Shown: one piece after another, positions 41,503-51,455 of the stretch
Layout of the letters: the number at the start of each line of letters is the position of its first letter
How positions within the stretch are numbered: position 1 is the first letter of the stretch
NCBI RefSeq assembly: GCF_006542685.1
Contig: NZ_AP019736.1
Span: 2,220,001-2,284,000 of the forward strand
Reading direction: 5' to 3'
Length of the DNA: 64,000 nucleotides
DNA from: Alistipes dispar
GTDB taxonomy: Bacteria; Bacteroidota; Bacteroidia; Bacteroidales; Rikenellaceae
Made by a program: the position numbers and the translations under genes
The notes under the pieces: model-generated
The model's input: only the letters and a program-made list of their open reading frames with translations
The model's database searches: none
What the model was told of the DNA's origin: nothing

Positions 41503-41534
41503 CAAATGTAAAGTTTATTTTACATTTATGCAAA
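41503..41534 (-). promoter_or_regulatory. Promoter with embedded palindromic operator for the XRE operon
   Basis: On the minus strand TTTG (41531-41534), exactly 20 bases, then TACATTTG (41503-41510): a full-consensus promoter. Within it lies a perfect inverted repeat, AAATGTAAA-N6-TTTACATTT at 41504-41527, covering the spacer and the -7 box. A repressor bound there would block polymerase, which fits autoregulation by the adjacent XRE protein. Confidence 0.75.
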
Positions 41535-41551
41535 TATACGCGACTAAAAAA

Positions 41552-41890
41552 TCAACCCCGGACATAGTGGGGCAGTTCGGCGGGGATTTCCAGCGAAAAT
41601 TCGACCAGTCCGCCGATCCGCCCTTCGCGGCGCCAGACGGTCTGGTAGATCAGTTTCCGCACGCCCCGTTTCTCGATCGTGTAGATGTTCCGCCCGCCCT
41701 CTTTGAGCAGACGCCGGATGACGGCGCGCGAGCGTTCGTTGTGGCAGGGGATGAGCGAACGGCCGCGCACGTCGCCGTTCACCGCCGCCGAGCGGGCATT
41801 CTGGTAGAGCACGGTCCCCTCCGTGTCGCAGACCGTCACGGCGCAGTCCGTCTCGTCGGCCCAGGGGCAGTTCCATTCGTTCGTCGTCAT
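41552..41890 (-). CDS. Small PAS-domain protein coupled to the ClC channel
   Basis: A 112-residue protein that consists of one PAS-like domain: DCAVTVCDTEGTVLYQNARSA begins the fold and RKLIYQTVWRREGRIGGLVEF ends it. There are four cysteines (8, 16, 21, 49), one in the segment LIPCHNERSR, and no kinase, HTH or other output domain. Its ATG overlaps the stop of the ClC gene (41887-41890), so the two are translated together. It may sense redox state or bind a small ligand, and may talk to the channel, but both are inference. Confidence 0.8.
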   Translation of the reverse strand: MTTNEWNCPWADETDCAVTVCDTEGTVLYQNARSAAVNGDVRGRSLIPCHNERSRAVIRRLLKEGGRNIYTIEKRGVRKLIYQTVWRREGRIGGLVEFSLEIPAELPHYVRG

Positions 41891-43668
41891 TGCTGTATTT
41901 TCACCAGTTGTTCGCGGTAGGCGTTCAGGATGCGCGATTTGGAGATGAAGCCCAGGTAGCGGTTCTTCTTGTCCACCACGGGCAACATCCACGTGTGTTT
42001 GTCCTCGAATTTCTCCATGACGCTCATGATCGACTCGTGCTCGAGGATCCGGTCGGGCGGGGCGATCATGTAGTCCGAGATCGGCCGTCCGTACTTTTCG
42101 GGCTTGAACATGTCCTCGCGCAGGTCGTCGAGCTGCACCACGCCCAGCAGCCGCCCGAAGTTGTCGATCACGGGAAAGATGTTGCGGCGGGCCGTCGAGA
42201 TGATGTGCACGATGTCGCCCAGCGTCATGTTCTCCTTGATGCGCAGGAAGTCGGTCTCCATCAGCTCGTCGAGTTTGAGGAAGACGAACACCGACTGGTC
42301 CTTGTCGTGCGTGAGCAGTTCGCCCCGCTGGCGCAGTTGTTTGGTGTAGATCGAGTCGGGATCGAGGTAGTAGTCCACGGCGAACGAGATGCAGGCCGTG
42401 ATCATCAGGGGAATGAACAGTCCGTAGCCGTTCGACAGTTCGGCTATGAGGAAGATCGAGGTGAGCGGGGCGTTCATCACCCCCGACATGACGCCCGCCA
42501 TGCCGACGAGCGTGAACGAGACCACCGAGACGTCCCATTGGAAGAGCATGTTGCAGACGAGCGCCAGCGTCGCCCCGGTGAACGCGCCGACGAACAGCGA
42601 CGGGGCGAAGGTTCCGCCCACGCCGCCCGCGGCGTTGGTGGAGGCCATGGCGATCACCTTGAAGAACATGGTGGCGATGATGAAGAGGATCACCACCCAG
42701 TCGATGTCGCGGAAGCGGTAGAAGAGCGAGTTGTCGAACAACACCTGCGTATTGCCGTGCATCAGGGCGGTGAATCCTTCGTATCCTTCGCCGTAGAGGG
42801 GCGGGAAGATGAAGATGAGCACGCCGAGAATGGCGCCGCCCCACATCCATTTTTTCCACTGCCTGTCGATGCCTTTGAAGAAGCCGCCGACGCGCGAGTT
42901 CATCGAGGTGAAGTACCATGCCATCAGGCCGCACAGCACGCCCAGCAGGATGAAGAGCGGAATCTGCCACAGTTCGAAGGCGTCCTCCGGAGCCAGCGTC
43001 ACGGCCAGAATCGGGTCGAAGCCGCGCAGCATGAAGGCCATGGTCGTCGCGGTGATCGAGGCGATGAGCAGCGGGATGACCGAGCCGGCGGTGATGTCGA
43101 GCATCAGGATCTCCAGCACGAAGACCACGCCCGTGATCGGGGCCTTGAAGATGGCGGCCAGCGCCGCGCCCGCGCCGCAGCAGAGCAGCAGCGTGGTGTT
43201 CTTGTAGTTGAGCCGGGCCAGCCGTCCGACGTTCGAGCCGATGGCCGCTCCGGTCAGCACGATCGGGGCCTCGGGACCGACCGATCCGCCGAATCCGATC
43301 GTCGTGGCGCCTCCCACGACCGAGGTCCAGCAGTTGTGCCGTGCGATGCGCGAGTTGCGGCTCGACATGGCGTAGAGCACGCGCGTGACGCCTTCCGAGA
43401 TGTTGTCGCGGACGACGTATTTGACGAAAAGCGTGGCCAGAATGATGCCGACGGCGGGGTAGAATAGCAGCAGCACGTGCGCGCTGTCCACCGGAAACCA
43501 GTGCGTGAGCCCGTTCCGGATGCCGTAGAGGAGCATTTCGAACAGATAGGTGCCCACTCCGGCGAGCGCACCGACCGCCACGGCCAGAAGCATCATCATC
43601 TGGCGGTTCGACAGCCTCCGCGTCAGGCGGAGGAACATGCGGTAGATGCGGTCGGTACGGATCTGCAT
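41887..43668 (-). CDS. ClC-type chloride channel/antiporter with CBS domains
   Basis: A 593-residue membrane protein of the ClC family. The selectivity-filter motifs are present: GSVGPEAPIV with the gating Glu at residue 133, and GGVGGTFAPSLFVG (GxFxP region). About ten hydrophobic helices span residues 20-440; two CBS domains follow (about 460-590, ending YLGFISKSRILNAYREQL). CBS domains in ClC proteins can bind nucleotides. Whether it is a Cl/H exchanger or a channel cannot be told from the motifs. It is followed by the coupled PAS gene and is separated from trpS by 88 bases. Confidence 0.93.
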   Translation of the reverse strand: MQIRTDRIYRMFLRLTRRLSNRQMMMLLAVAVGALAGVGTYLFEMLLYGIRNGLTHWFPVDSAHVLLLFYPAVGIILATLFVKYVVRDNISEGVTRVLYAMSSRNSRIARHNCWTSVVGGATTIGFGGSVGPEAPIVLTGAAIGSNVGRLARLNYKNTTLLLCCGAGAALAAIFKAPITGVVFVLEILMLDITAGSVIPLLIASITATTMAFMLRGFDPILAVTLAPEDAFELWQIPLFILLGVLCGLMAWYFTSMNSRVGGFFKGIDRQWKKWMWGGAILGVLIFIFPPLYGEGYEGFTALMHGNTQVLFDNSLFYRFRDIDWVVILFIIATMFFKVIAMASTNAAGGVGGTFAPSLFVGAFTGATLALVCNMLFQWDVSVVSFTLVGMAGVMSGVMNAPLTSIFLIAELSNGYGLFIPLMITACISFAVDYYLDPDSIYTKQLRQRGELLTHDKDQSVFVFLKLDELMETDFLRIKENMTLGDIVHIISTARRNIFPVIDNFGRLLGVVQLDDLREDMFKPEKYGRPISDYMIAPPDRILEHESIMSVMEKFEDKHTWMLPVVDKKNRYLGFISKSRILNAYREQLVKIQQ

Positions 43669-43756
43669 GGTTCTCAGTCTTTAAAACGTGTGCGGTCCGG
43701 GGCGGCGTTCCGGAGGCCGCCCCTCCGGTTCCGGCGCCGCTCCCGGCGATTCCGCG

Positions 43757-44884
<1,128 letters not shown>

Positions 44885-45065
44885 AGCGTTTTTCAGCGGT
44901 CGTGTTTCGTTTATGTATGGCGAAGCGTGTGCGGTCCGGAGCTTCTGTCCGGATCGGGACGGTCCCGCCGGAGCGGTCGTCCGGTCGTCGTCGTATCCCT
45001 TCTCCGGCGCCTTTCCGACGGGCCGGGACGGGGTTTCGCCGCCGCTTCGCGGTGGATTCATCGGA

Positions 45066-45073
45066 CAAACATA
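45066..45073 (-). promoter_or_regulatory. Possible -7 element of trpS
   Basis: TATGTTTG on the minus strand at 45066-45073. It fits TAnnTTTG but the leader to trpS would be about 180 bases and no -33 element is evident, so confidence is modest. Confidence 0.4.
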
Positions 45074-45102
45074 CGAAAATCCGCGCGCGCGGCCTAATAA
45101 AG

Positions 45103-45133
45103 TTGGCGGATATAGTTTTTTTTTATATATTCG
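45103..45133 (+). promoter_or_regulatory. Promoter of oxyR
   Basis: TTG at 45103-45105, 20 bases, then TATATTCG at 45126-45133 (one mismatch). The ATG follows after 22 bases. The region is strongly AT-rich beside a CG-rich palindrome at 45081-45092. Confidence 0.55.
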
Positions 45134-45155
45134 CCCTGCGAAATAACGCGCTGCT

Positions 45156-46055
45156 ATGACTATAATCCAACTCGAATACCTGCTGGCGGTGGCCAACTGC
45201 GGCAGTTTTTCCCAGGCTGCCGAGCACTGCTTCGTGACGCAGCCCTCGCTGAGCATGCAGGTCAAGGCCCTCGAAGAGGAGCTGGGCGTGGTGCTGCTCG
45301 ACCGTTCGAAGAAGCCCGTCATTCCGACCGAGGCGGGCGAGGTCGTGATCGGGAAGGCCCGCGAGACGCTCAAGGCCTACAACTGCATCCGCGAGGCGGT
45401 TTCGGAGCTGAAGGGCGAGACGGCGGGCAAGCTGCGGCTGGGGGTCATTCCGACCATCGCGCCCTACCTGCTGCACAAGTTCATCCCCGCCTTCGTGCGC
45501 GACTACCCGAAGGTCGAGCTGGAAATCTCGGAGATGATTACCTCCGACATCGTCGAGGCCCTCAAGCGCGACCGGATCGACGCCGCGCTGGTGGCCAGCG
45601 GGACCTGCGGCGAGGGGATCACCGAGCAGGAGCTTTTCAGCGACCGCTTCTATGCCTACGTGTCGCCCGAGAACCCGCTTTTCGAGCGGTCGAACATCCG
45701 CATCGAGGACATCGACCTGAAGGATCTGGTGATTCTGAGTCCCGGAAACTGTATGCGCGACCAGATCATCGAGCTGTGCCAGGCCCGCCGTTCGATGCCT
45801 TCGCACTACACCTTCGAGTCGGGGTCGCTCGATACGCTCATGCGCATCGTGGACTGCACCTCGTGTCTGACGATCGTTCCGGAGATGGCCGTGGAGTACA
45901 TCCCCGCCGATCGCCGCGACCGGCTGAAGACCATCGCCAAGGGGGCCACTTCGCGCAAGATCGCCGTCGCCGTGCGGCGCACCTATGTCAAGAATTCGAT
46001 CATCAGGGCCCTGACGGACACGATTCTGGCGAACGTCCCGGCGGCCCGGGCCTGA
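45156..46055 (+). CDS. oxyR: Hydrogen-peroxide sensor OxyR (LysR family)
   Basis: A 299-residue LysR-type regulator. The N-terminal winged helix (FSQAAEHCFVTQPSLSMQVKALEEELG) is followed by the effector domain. The redox pair is plain: Cys199 and Cys208 in GNCMRDQIIELC, at the same positions and spacing as the peroxide-reactive cysteines of E. coli OxyR. It lies divergent to trpS and alone; no catalase, dps or ahpC is adjacent. In obligately anaerobic Bacteroidales OxyR controls the response to oxygen and peroxide exposure. Confidence 0.95.
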   Translation: MTIIQLEYLLAVANCGSFSQAAEHCFVTQPSLSMQVKALEEELGVVLLDRSKKPVIPTEAGEVVIGKARETLKAYNCIREAVSELKGETAGKLRLGVIPTIAPYLLHKFIPAFVRDYPKVELEISEMITSDIVEALKRDRIDAALVASGTCGEGITEQELFSDRFYAYVSPENPLFERSNIRIEDIDLKDLVILSPGNCMRDQIIELCQARRSMPSHYTFESGSLDTLMRIVDCTSCLTIVPEMAVEYIPADRRDRLKTIAKGATSRKIAVAVRRTYVKNSIIRALTDTILANVPAARA

Positions 46056-46135
46056 CGGCGGCCCCGTCGGTCCGCTTCGTCTCTCTGCCGGACGGATGCG
46101 GCCTGTCCGCCCGTCCGTCATGCCGCCCGACGGCA

Positions 46136-46168
46136 CGGCCGTGCGTTGCCCGGCATGGCCGCTTTTTT
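46136..46168 (+). terminator. Terminator after oxyR
   Basis: A 9-bp stem with one G-U pair (46136-46144 with 46153-46161), 8-base loop and a run of six T immediately after. It lies 80 bases downstream of the oxyR stop. Confidence 0.7.
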
Positions 46169-46222
46169 CTCCGGCTGCTCCTATTTTGCAATCCATAATT
46201 TTCAAATCCGGATAATCTTTCG

Positions 46223-46230
46223 TACCTTTG
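46223..46230 (+). promoter_or_regulatory. -7 element of the rsfS-ftsH-cdsA operon
   Basis: TACCTTTG at 46223-46230, an exact match, 28 bases before the rsfS ATG. It is the only clear promoter before a run of six closely spaced plus-strand genes. Confidence 0.65.
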
Positions 46231-46258
46231 CAAGGTTATAGACCCGTAACGGATTTTT

Positions 46259-46609
46259 ATGGATAAACTGATCGAAACGATCGTCAGCGCGATTGAAGAT
46301 AAAAAAGGTAAGAATATTGTATCGCTGGACCTCTCGGGGTTCGACGGGGCGATCTGCTCGCATTTCGTCGTCTGCAACGCCGATTCCACCACGCAGGTGG
46401 CGGCCATCGCCGGCGGCATCGAGGAGAAGGTGCTCGAAACGCTGGGCGAGAAGGTGTGGCGCGTCGAGGGACAGCAGAACGCCCTCTGGATCGCCATGGA
46501 CTATGTGGACGTGGTGGTACACATTTTCCAGACCGATCTGCGCGGTTTCTACAAGCTCGAGGAGCTGTGGGCCGATGCGCCGATGGTGAAGTACGAATAC
46601 GAAGCGTGA
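46259..46609 (+). CDS. rsfS: Ribosomal silencing factor RsfS
   Basis: Binds ribosomal protein L14 and blocks subunit joining when nutrients are low. The 116-residue protein has the family order: KLIETIVSAIEDKKGKNIV, then DGAICSHFVVCNADSTTQVAAIA, then WIAMDYVDVVVHIFQTDLRGFY and ELWADAP at the end. It is first in the operon, 9 bases before ftsH. The adjacency rsfS-ftsH is usual in Bacteroidetes. Confidence 0.95.
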   Translation: MDKLIETIVSAIEDKKGKNIVSLDLSGFDGAICSHFVVCNADSTTQVAAIAGGIEEKVLETLGEKVWRVEGQQNALWIAMDYVDVVVHIFQTDLRGFYKLEELWADAPMVKYEYEA

Positions 46610-46618
46610 ATTTGATTT

Positions 46619-48739
46619 ATGGCACAACAACGGAAGAACAACAATAGAATGAACATGCCGCGGCCCTCCTATTTCTGGCTTTACGGACTGGCCGCCGTTT
46701 TTATCATCGGCTGGGCCGTCATGGGGGGCGGGAACGACGCCCCGCAGCCCAGCGACTGGACCTCTGTCGAACGGATGGTCGAGCAGGGCGAGGTGGAGCG
46801 CATTCAGGTCGTGAACCGCGACCAGGCGCAGGTCTTTCTCCGAAAGGAGGCGATCGGGAAGTACCGCAACGACGCGGAGAACAGGCAGTACGCACGGATT
46901 CCCGAGAACGGTGCGCAGTTGTTCTTCACCATCGGGTCCGTCGATTCGTTCCGCGAGGACCTGAGCGCCGCCGAGCAGCGCTCAGGCCATACGGTCCCCG
47001 TCGTCTATAAGAACGAGAAGAACGACTGGACGTCGCTGCTCATCAACCTGCTGCCGTGGGTGGTCATCATCGGCGCGTGGTTCTTCATCATGCGCTCCAT
47101 GTCGCGCGGAGCGGGCGCCGGGGGCGGCGGAGGCATCATGAACGTCGGCAAGGCCAAGGCGCAGGTATTCGACAAGGACAACTCCCGGCGCGTGACCTTC
47201 AAGGACGTCGCCGGACTGGAGGAGGCCAAGGTCGAGATCATGGAGATCGTCGATTTCCTCAAGAAGGCCGACAAGTACAAGGAGCTGGGTGCGAAGATAC
47301 CGAAAGGCGCGCTGCTCGTGGGCCCTCCGGGAACGGGCAAGACGCTGCTGGCCAAAGCCGTGGCCGGCGAGGCCAACGTGCCGTTCCTCTCGATTTCGGG
47401 TTCGGATTTCGTGGAGATGTTCGTCGGTGTGGGCGCGTCGCGCGTGAGGGACCTTTTCGAGCAGGCCAAGCAGAAGGCGCCGTGCATCGTCTTCATCGAC
47501 GAGATCGACGCCATCGGCCGCGCCCGCGGCAAGAACGCCGGATTCTCCGGCAACGACGAGCGCGAGAACACGCTCAACCAGTTGCTGACCGAGATGGACG
47601 GCTTCCAGACCAATACGGGCGTCATCGTCCTCGCGGCCACGAACCGCGCCGACATTCTGGACAAGGCGCTCATGCGTGCCGGCCGTTTCGACCGTCAGAT
47701 CGAAGTCGGGCTTCCCGACGTCAAGGAGCGCGAGGAGATTTTCGAGGTGCACCTGCGGCCGCTCAAGCTCGATCCGGACCTCGACCGTTCGTTCCTGGCG
47801 CGCCAGACTCCCGGCTTCTCGGGCGCCGACATCGCCAACGTCTGCAACGAGGCGGCGCTCATCGCCGCGCGGCATAACAAGAAATTCATCGCCAAGGAGG
47901 ATTTCCTGGCCGCCATCGACCGCATCGTGGGCGGTCTGGAGCGCAAGAACAAGATCATCACCGACGAGGAGAAGCGCGTGATCGCCTACCACGAGGCGGG
48001 ACACGCCACCGTGAGCTGGATTCTCGAGAACGCCAGCCCGCTGATCAAGGTGACGATCATCCCGCGCGGCAAGGCCCTCGGGGCGGCGTGGTATCTGCCC
48101 GAGGAGCGGCAGATCACCACGCGCGAGCAGCTCATGGACGAACTGGCCGCCACGCTCGGCGGCCGCGTGTCGGAGCAGCTCACCTTCGGCGAGGTCTCGA
48201 CCGGGGCGCTGAACGATCTGGAGCGCGTCACCAAGCAGGCTTACGCCATGGTGGCCTACTACGGCATGAGCGAGAACGTGGGCACGCTCTCCTATTACGA
48301 TTCGACGGGGCAGAGCGACATGGCCTTCACCAAACCCTATTCGGAACTGACGGCCCAGCAGATCGACGCCGAGGCCAGGCGCGTGATCGAACAGGCCTAT
48401 GCCATGGCCGAGAAGGTGCTGCGGGAACACGCCGACGGCGTGAAGGAGCTGGCCGAACTGCTCCTTTCGCGCGAGGTGGTCTTCACCGAGGACGTCGAGC
48501 GCATCTTCGGCAAACGCAAGAAGGACATCGAGCGGGAGCGCCGCGAAGCCGAGGCGAAGGCCGCGGCGGAACGCAATGCCGCCGGGAATGTTCCGCAGCC
48601 GGCCGCGGAGGAGACGTCAGGCGCTGCGGTCCCGGGAACTGGATCCGCGGTTTCGGAACCGGCCGGTCCGGCGGCGTCCGGAGCCGCTTCGGAGAAGGTG
48701 TCCGAAACCGCCGCCTCGGGGAAATCCGGCGGGAAATAG
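46619..48739 (+). CDS. ftsH: ATP-dependent zinc metalloprotease FtsH
   Basis: Membrane-bound AAA+ protease that degrades damaged or unassembled membrane proteins. 706 residues: membrane helices at about 14-32 and 140-163 enclosing a periplasmic domain, AAA+ module with Walker A GPPGTGKT (235-242), Walker B CIVFIDEIDA and second region of homology (ATNRADILDKALMRAGRFDRQ), then zinc site HEAGH at 458-462. The last 60 residues or so are a Pro/Ala/Ser/Gly-rich tail. The start is 9 bases after rsfS. Its placement before lipid-synthesis genes recalls the known role of FtsH in balancing lipid and LPS synthesis in E. coli. Confidence 0.98.
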   Translation: MAQQRKNNNRMNMPRPSYFWLYGLAAVFIIGWAVMGGGNDAPQPSDWTSVERMVEQGEVERIQVVNRDQAQVFLRKEAIGKYRNDAENRQYARIPENGAQLFFTIGSVDSFREDLSAAEQRSGHTVPVVYKNEKNDWTSLLINLLPWVVIIGAWFFIMRSMSRGAGAGGGGGIMNVGKAKAQVFDKDNSRRVTFKDVAGLEEAKVEIMEIVDFLKKADKYKELGAKIPKGALLVGPPGTGKTLLAKAVAGEANVPFLSISGSDFVEMFVGVGASRVRDLFEQAKQKAPCIVFIDEIDAIGRARGKNAGFSGNDERENTLNQLLTEMDGFQTNTGVIVLAATNRADILDKALMRAGRFDRQIEVGLPDVKEREEIFEVHLRPLKLDPDLDRSFLARQTPGFSGADIANVCNEAALIAARHNKKFIAKEDFLAAIDRIVGGLERKNKIITDEEKRVIAYHEAGHATVSWILENASPLIKVTIIPRGKALGAAWYLPEERQITTREQLMDELAATLGGRVSEQLTFGEVSTGALNDLERVTKQAYAMVAYYGMSENVGTLSYYDSTGQSDMAFTKPYSELTAQQIDAEARRVIEQAYAMAEKVLREHADGVKELAELLLSREVVFTEDVERIFGKRKKDIERERREAEAKAAAERNAAGNVPQPAAEETSGAAVPGTGSAVSEPAGPAASGAASEKVSETAASGKSGGK

Positions 48740-48775
48740 CTGCGAATCTCGAATCCAAATAACCTCGACAGACGG

Positions 48776-49636
48776 ATGAGTGACAAGATGAAGAACCTCG
48801 GAGTGCGCACGTTGAGCGGTATCGTGCTCGGCGCGGTGGTGCTCGGCGCGGTGATCTGGTCGGTGTGGAGTTTCGGCGCGTTGCTGGCACTGCTGCTCGT
48901 GGCCGGCATGGCGGAGTTTTACGGTTTGGCCGAAAAGCGGGGCGGAGCGCCCCAGCGCGTGATCGGTACGGTCACGGGACTCGCGCTCTTCGCGCTCAAT
49001 TTCTATTTCGCCTGGTGCATCGCCTTCGGGCGGGGCTATGTCGTGCTCGGCGACAGCCCGTGGCTGGAGTGGGGCCTCGCGTTCGTGCTCCTGCTGCTGC
49101 CCGTGACGCTCGTCTGCGAACTGTTCCGCGGGCGGGAGAATCCGGCCGCCGACATTGGCGTGACGCTGCTGGGCGTCGTCTATGTGGCGTTGCCCTTCTC
49201 GCTGATGTGCTATATTCCGGTGCTGGCAGGCGAGGGGTGGTGTCCCCGGCCCGTGCTCTTCTACATTTTCATCGTCTGGGCCAACGACGTCTTCGCCTAC
49301 CTGGTGGGGATGACCTGCGGGCGGCACCGCCTCTGCGAACGCCTTTCGCCCAAGAAGTCGTGGGAAGGGTTCTTCGGCGGACTGGCCGGGGCCGTCGCGC
49401 TGGGACTCGCCGCGGCGCACGTGTCGGGCGGCGGCTACGCCGCCTGGGTCGGGCTGGCGCTCGTCGCCGCCTCGACGGCCGTGTTGGGCGATCTGGCCGA
49501 GTCGATGTTCAAGCGGGCCGCGGACGTCAAGGATTCGGGACGGCTCATTCCCGGCCACGGCGGCGTGCTGGACCGTTTCGACGCCATGCTGCTTTCGGCG
49601 CCTTTCGTGCTGGTGTATATGCTTATCGTAATGTAA
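48776..49636 (+). CDS. cdsA: Phosphatidate cytidylyltransferase
   Basis: Makes CDP-diacylglycerol from phosphatidic acid and CTP, the branch point for phospholipids. A 286-residue polytopic membrane protein with about eight hydrophobic helices; the C-terminal CdsA signature is KRAADVKDSGRLIPGHGG followed by VLDRFD, preceded by SPKKSWEGFFGG. It lies 36 bases after ftsH and 19 bases before psd, in the same operon. Confidence 0.96.
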   Translation: MSDKMKNLGVRTLSGIVLGAVVLGAVIWSVWSFGALLALLLVAGMAEFYGLAEKRGGAPQRVIGTVTGLALFALNFYFAWCIAFGRGYVVLGDSPWLEWGLAFVLLLLPVTLVCELFRGRENPAADIGVTLLGVVYVALPFSLMCYIPVLAGEGWCPRPVLFYIFIVWANDVFAYLVGMTCGRHRLCERLSPKKSWEGFFGGLAGAVALGLAAAHVSGGGYAAWVGLALVAASTAVLGDLAESMFKRAADVKDSGRLIPGHGGVLDRFDAMLLSAPFVLVYMLIVM

Positions 49637-49655
49637 CTGCAAACCGATTTCGGAT

Positions 49656-50336
49656 ATGAGAATAAATAAGGAAGGCTACAAAATCATCGGAATCTCGGGC
49701 GTCGTGTGCGTGCTGATCTGGTGGCTCTTTTACCATTTGCTCGAGAGCGATGCGAGCGAAGTGCTCCTGTGGGTCGGCACGGCGTTCCTGCTGCTCTTCT
49801 GGTTCTTCATCGTGGCGTTCTTCCGCGAGCCGCGGCGCGTGCGCATCCACGATGCCGACCTGGTCTTCGCCCCCTGCGACGGCCGCGTAGTCGTCACGGA
49901 GAACGTGCGGGAGACCGAGTATCTGGGCCGCGAGATGTTGCAGATTTCGATTTTCATGTCCATCACCAATATCCACATGAACTGGGTTCCCGTAGGCGGC
50001 GAGGTGGAGTACTTCAAGTACCATCCGGGCCGGTTTCTGGTGGCGTGGCATCCCAAATCCTCCACCGAGAACGAGCGCACGACGACCGTGGTGCGGATGC
50101 CTTCGGGCCAGCAGGTGCTTTTCCGGCAGATCGCCGGACTGATCGCGCGCCGGATCATCTCCTATATGAAGGTGGGCCATGCCGTCGAACAGAACAGCGT
50201 CTGCGGTTTCATCAAGTTCGGTTCGCGCGTCGATGTGCTCGTGCCGAAAGACAGCGAACTGCTCGTCGAGATCGGCGATCCCGTCGTCGGCTCGCAGACG
50301 CCCATCGCGCGTCTGCGCAAGCAGCCGGCCGAATAA
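49656..50336 (+). CDS. psd: Phosphatidylserine decarboxylase (short, archaeal-type)
   Basis: Converts phosphatidylserine to phosphatidylethanolamine, the main Bacteroidetes phospholipid. The 226-residue proenzyme has two hydrophobic helices near the N terminus (about 9-50) and the self-cleavage site with Ser190 in IKFGSRVDV, where cleavage would form the pyruvoyl group. This short form is smaller than E. coli Psd. It follows cdsA in the pathway order; a phosphatidylserine synthase gene (pssA) is not in the window. Confidence 0.93.
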   Translation: MRINKEGYKIIGISGVVCVLIWWLFYHLLESDASEVLLWVGTAFLLLFWFFIVAFFREPRRVRIHDADLVFAPCDGRVVVTENVRETEYLGREMLQISIFMSITNIHMNWVPVGGEVEYFKYHPGRFLVAWHPKSSTENERTTTVVRMPSGQQVLFRQIAGLIARRIISYMKVGHAVEQNSVCGFIKFGSRVDVLVPKDSELLVEIGDPVVGSQTPIARLRKQPAE

Positions 50337-51455
50337 ATGCCCCGGACCATGAAAACGACTCCCCAGACCTTCCTGCGGTTCATTGCCGGTGCTGCCGCCG
50401 CTGCGGCCGTGCTCTTCCTGGTCTGGTACTTCTCGTCGATCGTCGTTTACATTCTCATTTCGGCCGTGCTGGCCGTCATGGGCAATCCGCTGGTGCGGCG
50501 CCTTTCGGCCGTGCACGTGCGGGGCTGGCGGATTCCCCGCTGGCTGGCGGCCTTTGCGGCGCTGGTGGTCATCTGGGTGGTGATCGCCACGCTGTGCTCG
50601 CTGTTCGTGCCGCTGGTCTTCAACAAGATCAACCAGTTGGCGCACGTCGATTTCGCCACCGTCGTCGCTTCGATCGAGGAGCCGATCGCCCGGGCGCAGA
50701 ACTACTTGCAGTCGCTCTTCGCCCAGCCCTCCAGCTCCTTCTCGCTGCCCGACGCGCTGACGCGGACGCTGCGGCAGGTCGTGGACTTCGAGTCGCTCAA
50801 CAGCGTCTTCTCGTCGATCGTCGGCATCGTCATCTCGTCGGTCATCTCCGTCTTCTCCGTCTCGTTCATCACCTTTTTCTTCCTCAAGGACGAGGGGCTG
50901 TTCTACGCGATGGTGACCACGCTTTTTCCCGACCGTTACCGCGAAAATCTGACGCGCGCGCTGGATTCGGTCACGGTGCTGCTGGCGCGCTACTTCACGG
51001 GCATTCTCACCGAGAGCCTGCTGCTCATGATCGCCGTGTCGCTTACGATGATGGCCTTCGGGATGAAGGCGGCCGACGCGGCGTTCATCGGTCTTGTGAT
51101 GGGCGTGATGAACGTCGTGCCCTATGCCGGCCCGCTCATCGGCGGCGTCTTTTCGGTCTTCGTGGGCATCGTGACCCCCATCGAGGGGATGACCGTGGGA
51201 CATACGGCCTTCGTGATCGCCGGGTCGTTGCTGATCCTCAAGGGACTGGACGACTTCGTGCTGCAACCGACGCTCTATTCGGAGCGCGTGAAGGCCCATC
51301 CGCTCGAAATCTTTCTCGTGATCCTGATCGCCGGCTCGCTGGCCGGCATCCTCGGCATGCTGCTGGCGATTCCCTCCTATACGGTCCTCCGCGTCTTCGC
51401 CAAGGAGTTCTTCTCCCAGTTCCGGCTGGTGCGTAAACTGACTGAGAAAATCTGA
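50337..51455 (+). CDS. AI-2E-family (PerM-like) transporter
   Basis: A 372-residue polytopic membrane protein of the AI-2E/PerM family, with about seven or eight helices (two at the N terminus, FIAGAAAAAAVLFLVWYFSS and VYILISAVLAVMG). The conserved region GVMNVVPYAGPLIGG near residues 258-272 is the family mark. The ATG directly follows the psd stop (TAAATG); an ATG at 50349 is an alternative. Family members have been linked to sodium/proton exchange, AI-2 or permease functions; the substrate here is unknown. Confidence 0.88.
   Translation: MPRTMKTTPQTFLRFIAGAAAAAAVLFLVWYFSSIVVYILISAVLAVMGNPLVRRLSAVHVRGWRIPRWLAAFAALVVIWVVIATLCSLFVPLVFNKINQLAHVDFATVVASIEEPIARAQNYLQSLFAQPSSSFSLPDALTRTLRQVVDFESLNSVFSSIVGIVISSVISVFSVSFITFFFLKDEGLFYAMVTTLFPDRYRENLTRALDSVTVLLARYFTGILTESLLLMIAVSLTMMAFGMKAADAAFIGLVMGVMNVVPYAGPLIGGVFSVFVGIVTPIEGMTVGHTAFVIAGSLLILKGLDDFVLQPTLYSERVKAHPLEIFLVILIAGSLAGILGMLLAIPSYTVLRVFAKEFFSQFRLVRKLTEKI

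Noticed and set aside
44885..45065. A Trp-responsive attenuator or T-box in the long trpS leader
   Set aside because: I found neither a Trp-rich leader peptide nor paired terminator/antiterminator stems, and T-boxes are not expected in Bacteroidetes.
45081..45092. CG-rich palindrome near the oxyR-trpS promoters as an OxyR site
   Set aside because: The 12-base CCGCGCGCGCGG run is a simple alternating sequence, unlike the ATAG-type LysR/OxyR site; I cannot support the assignment.
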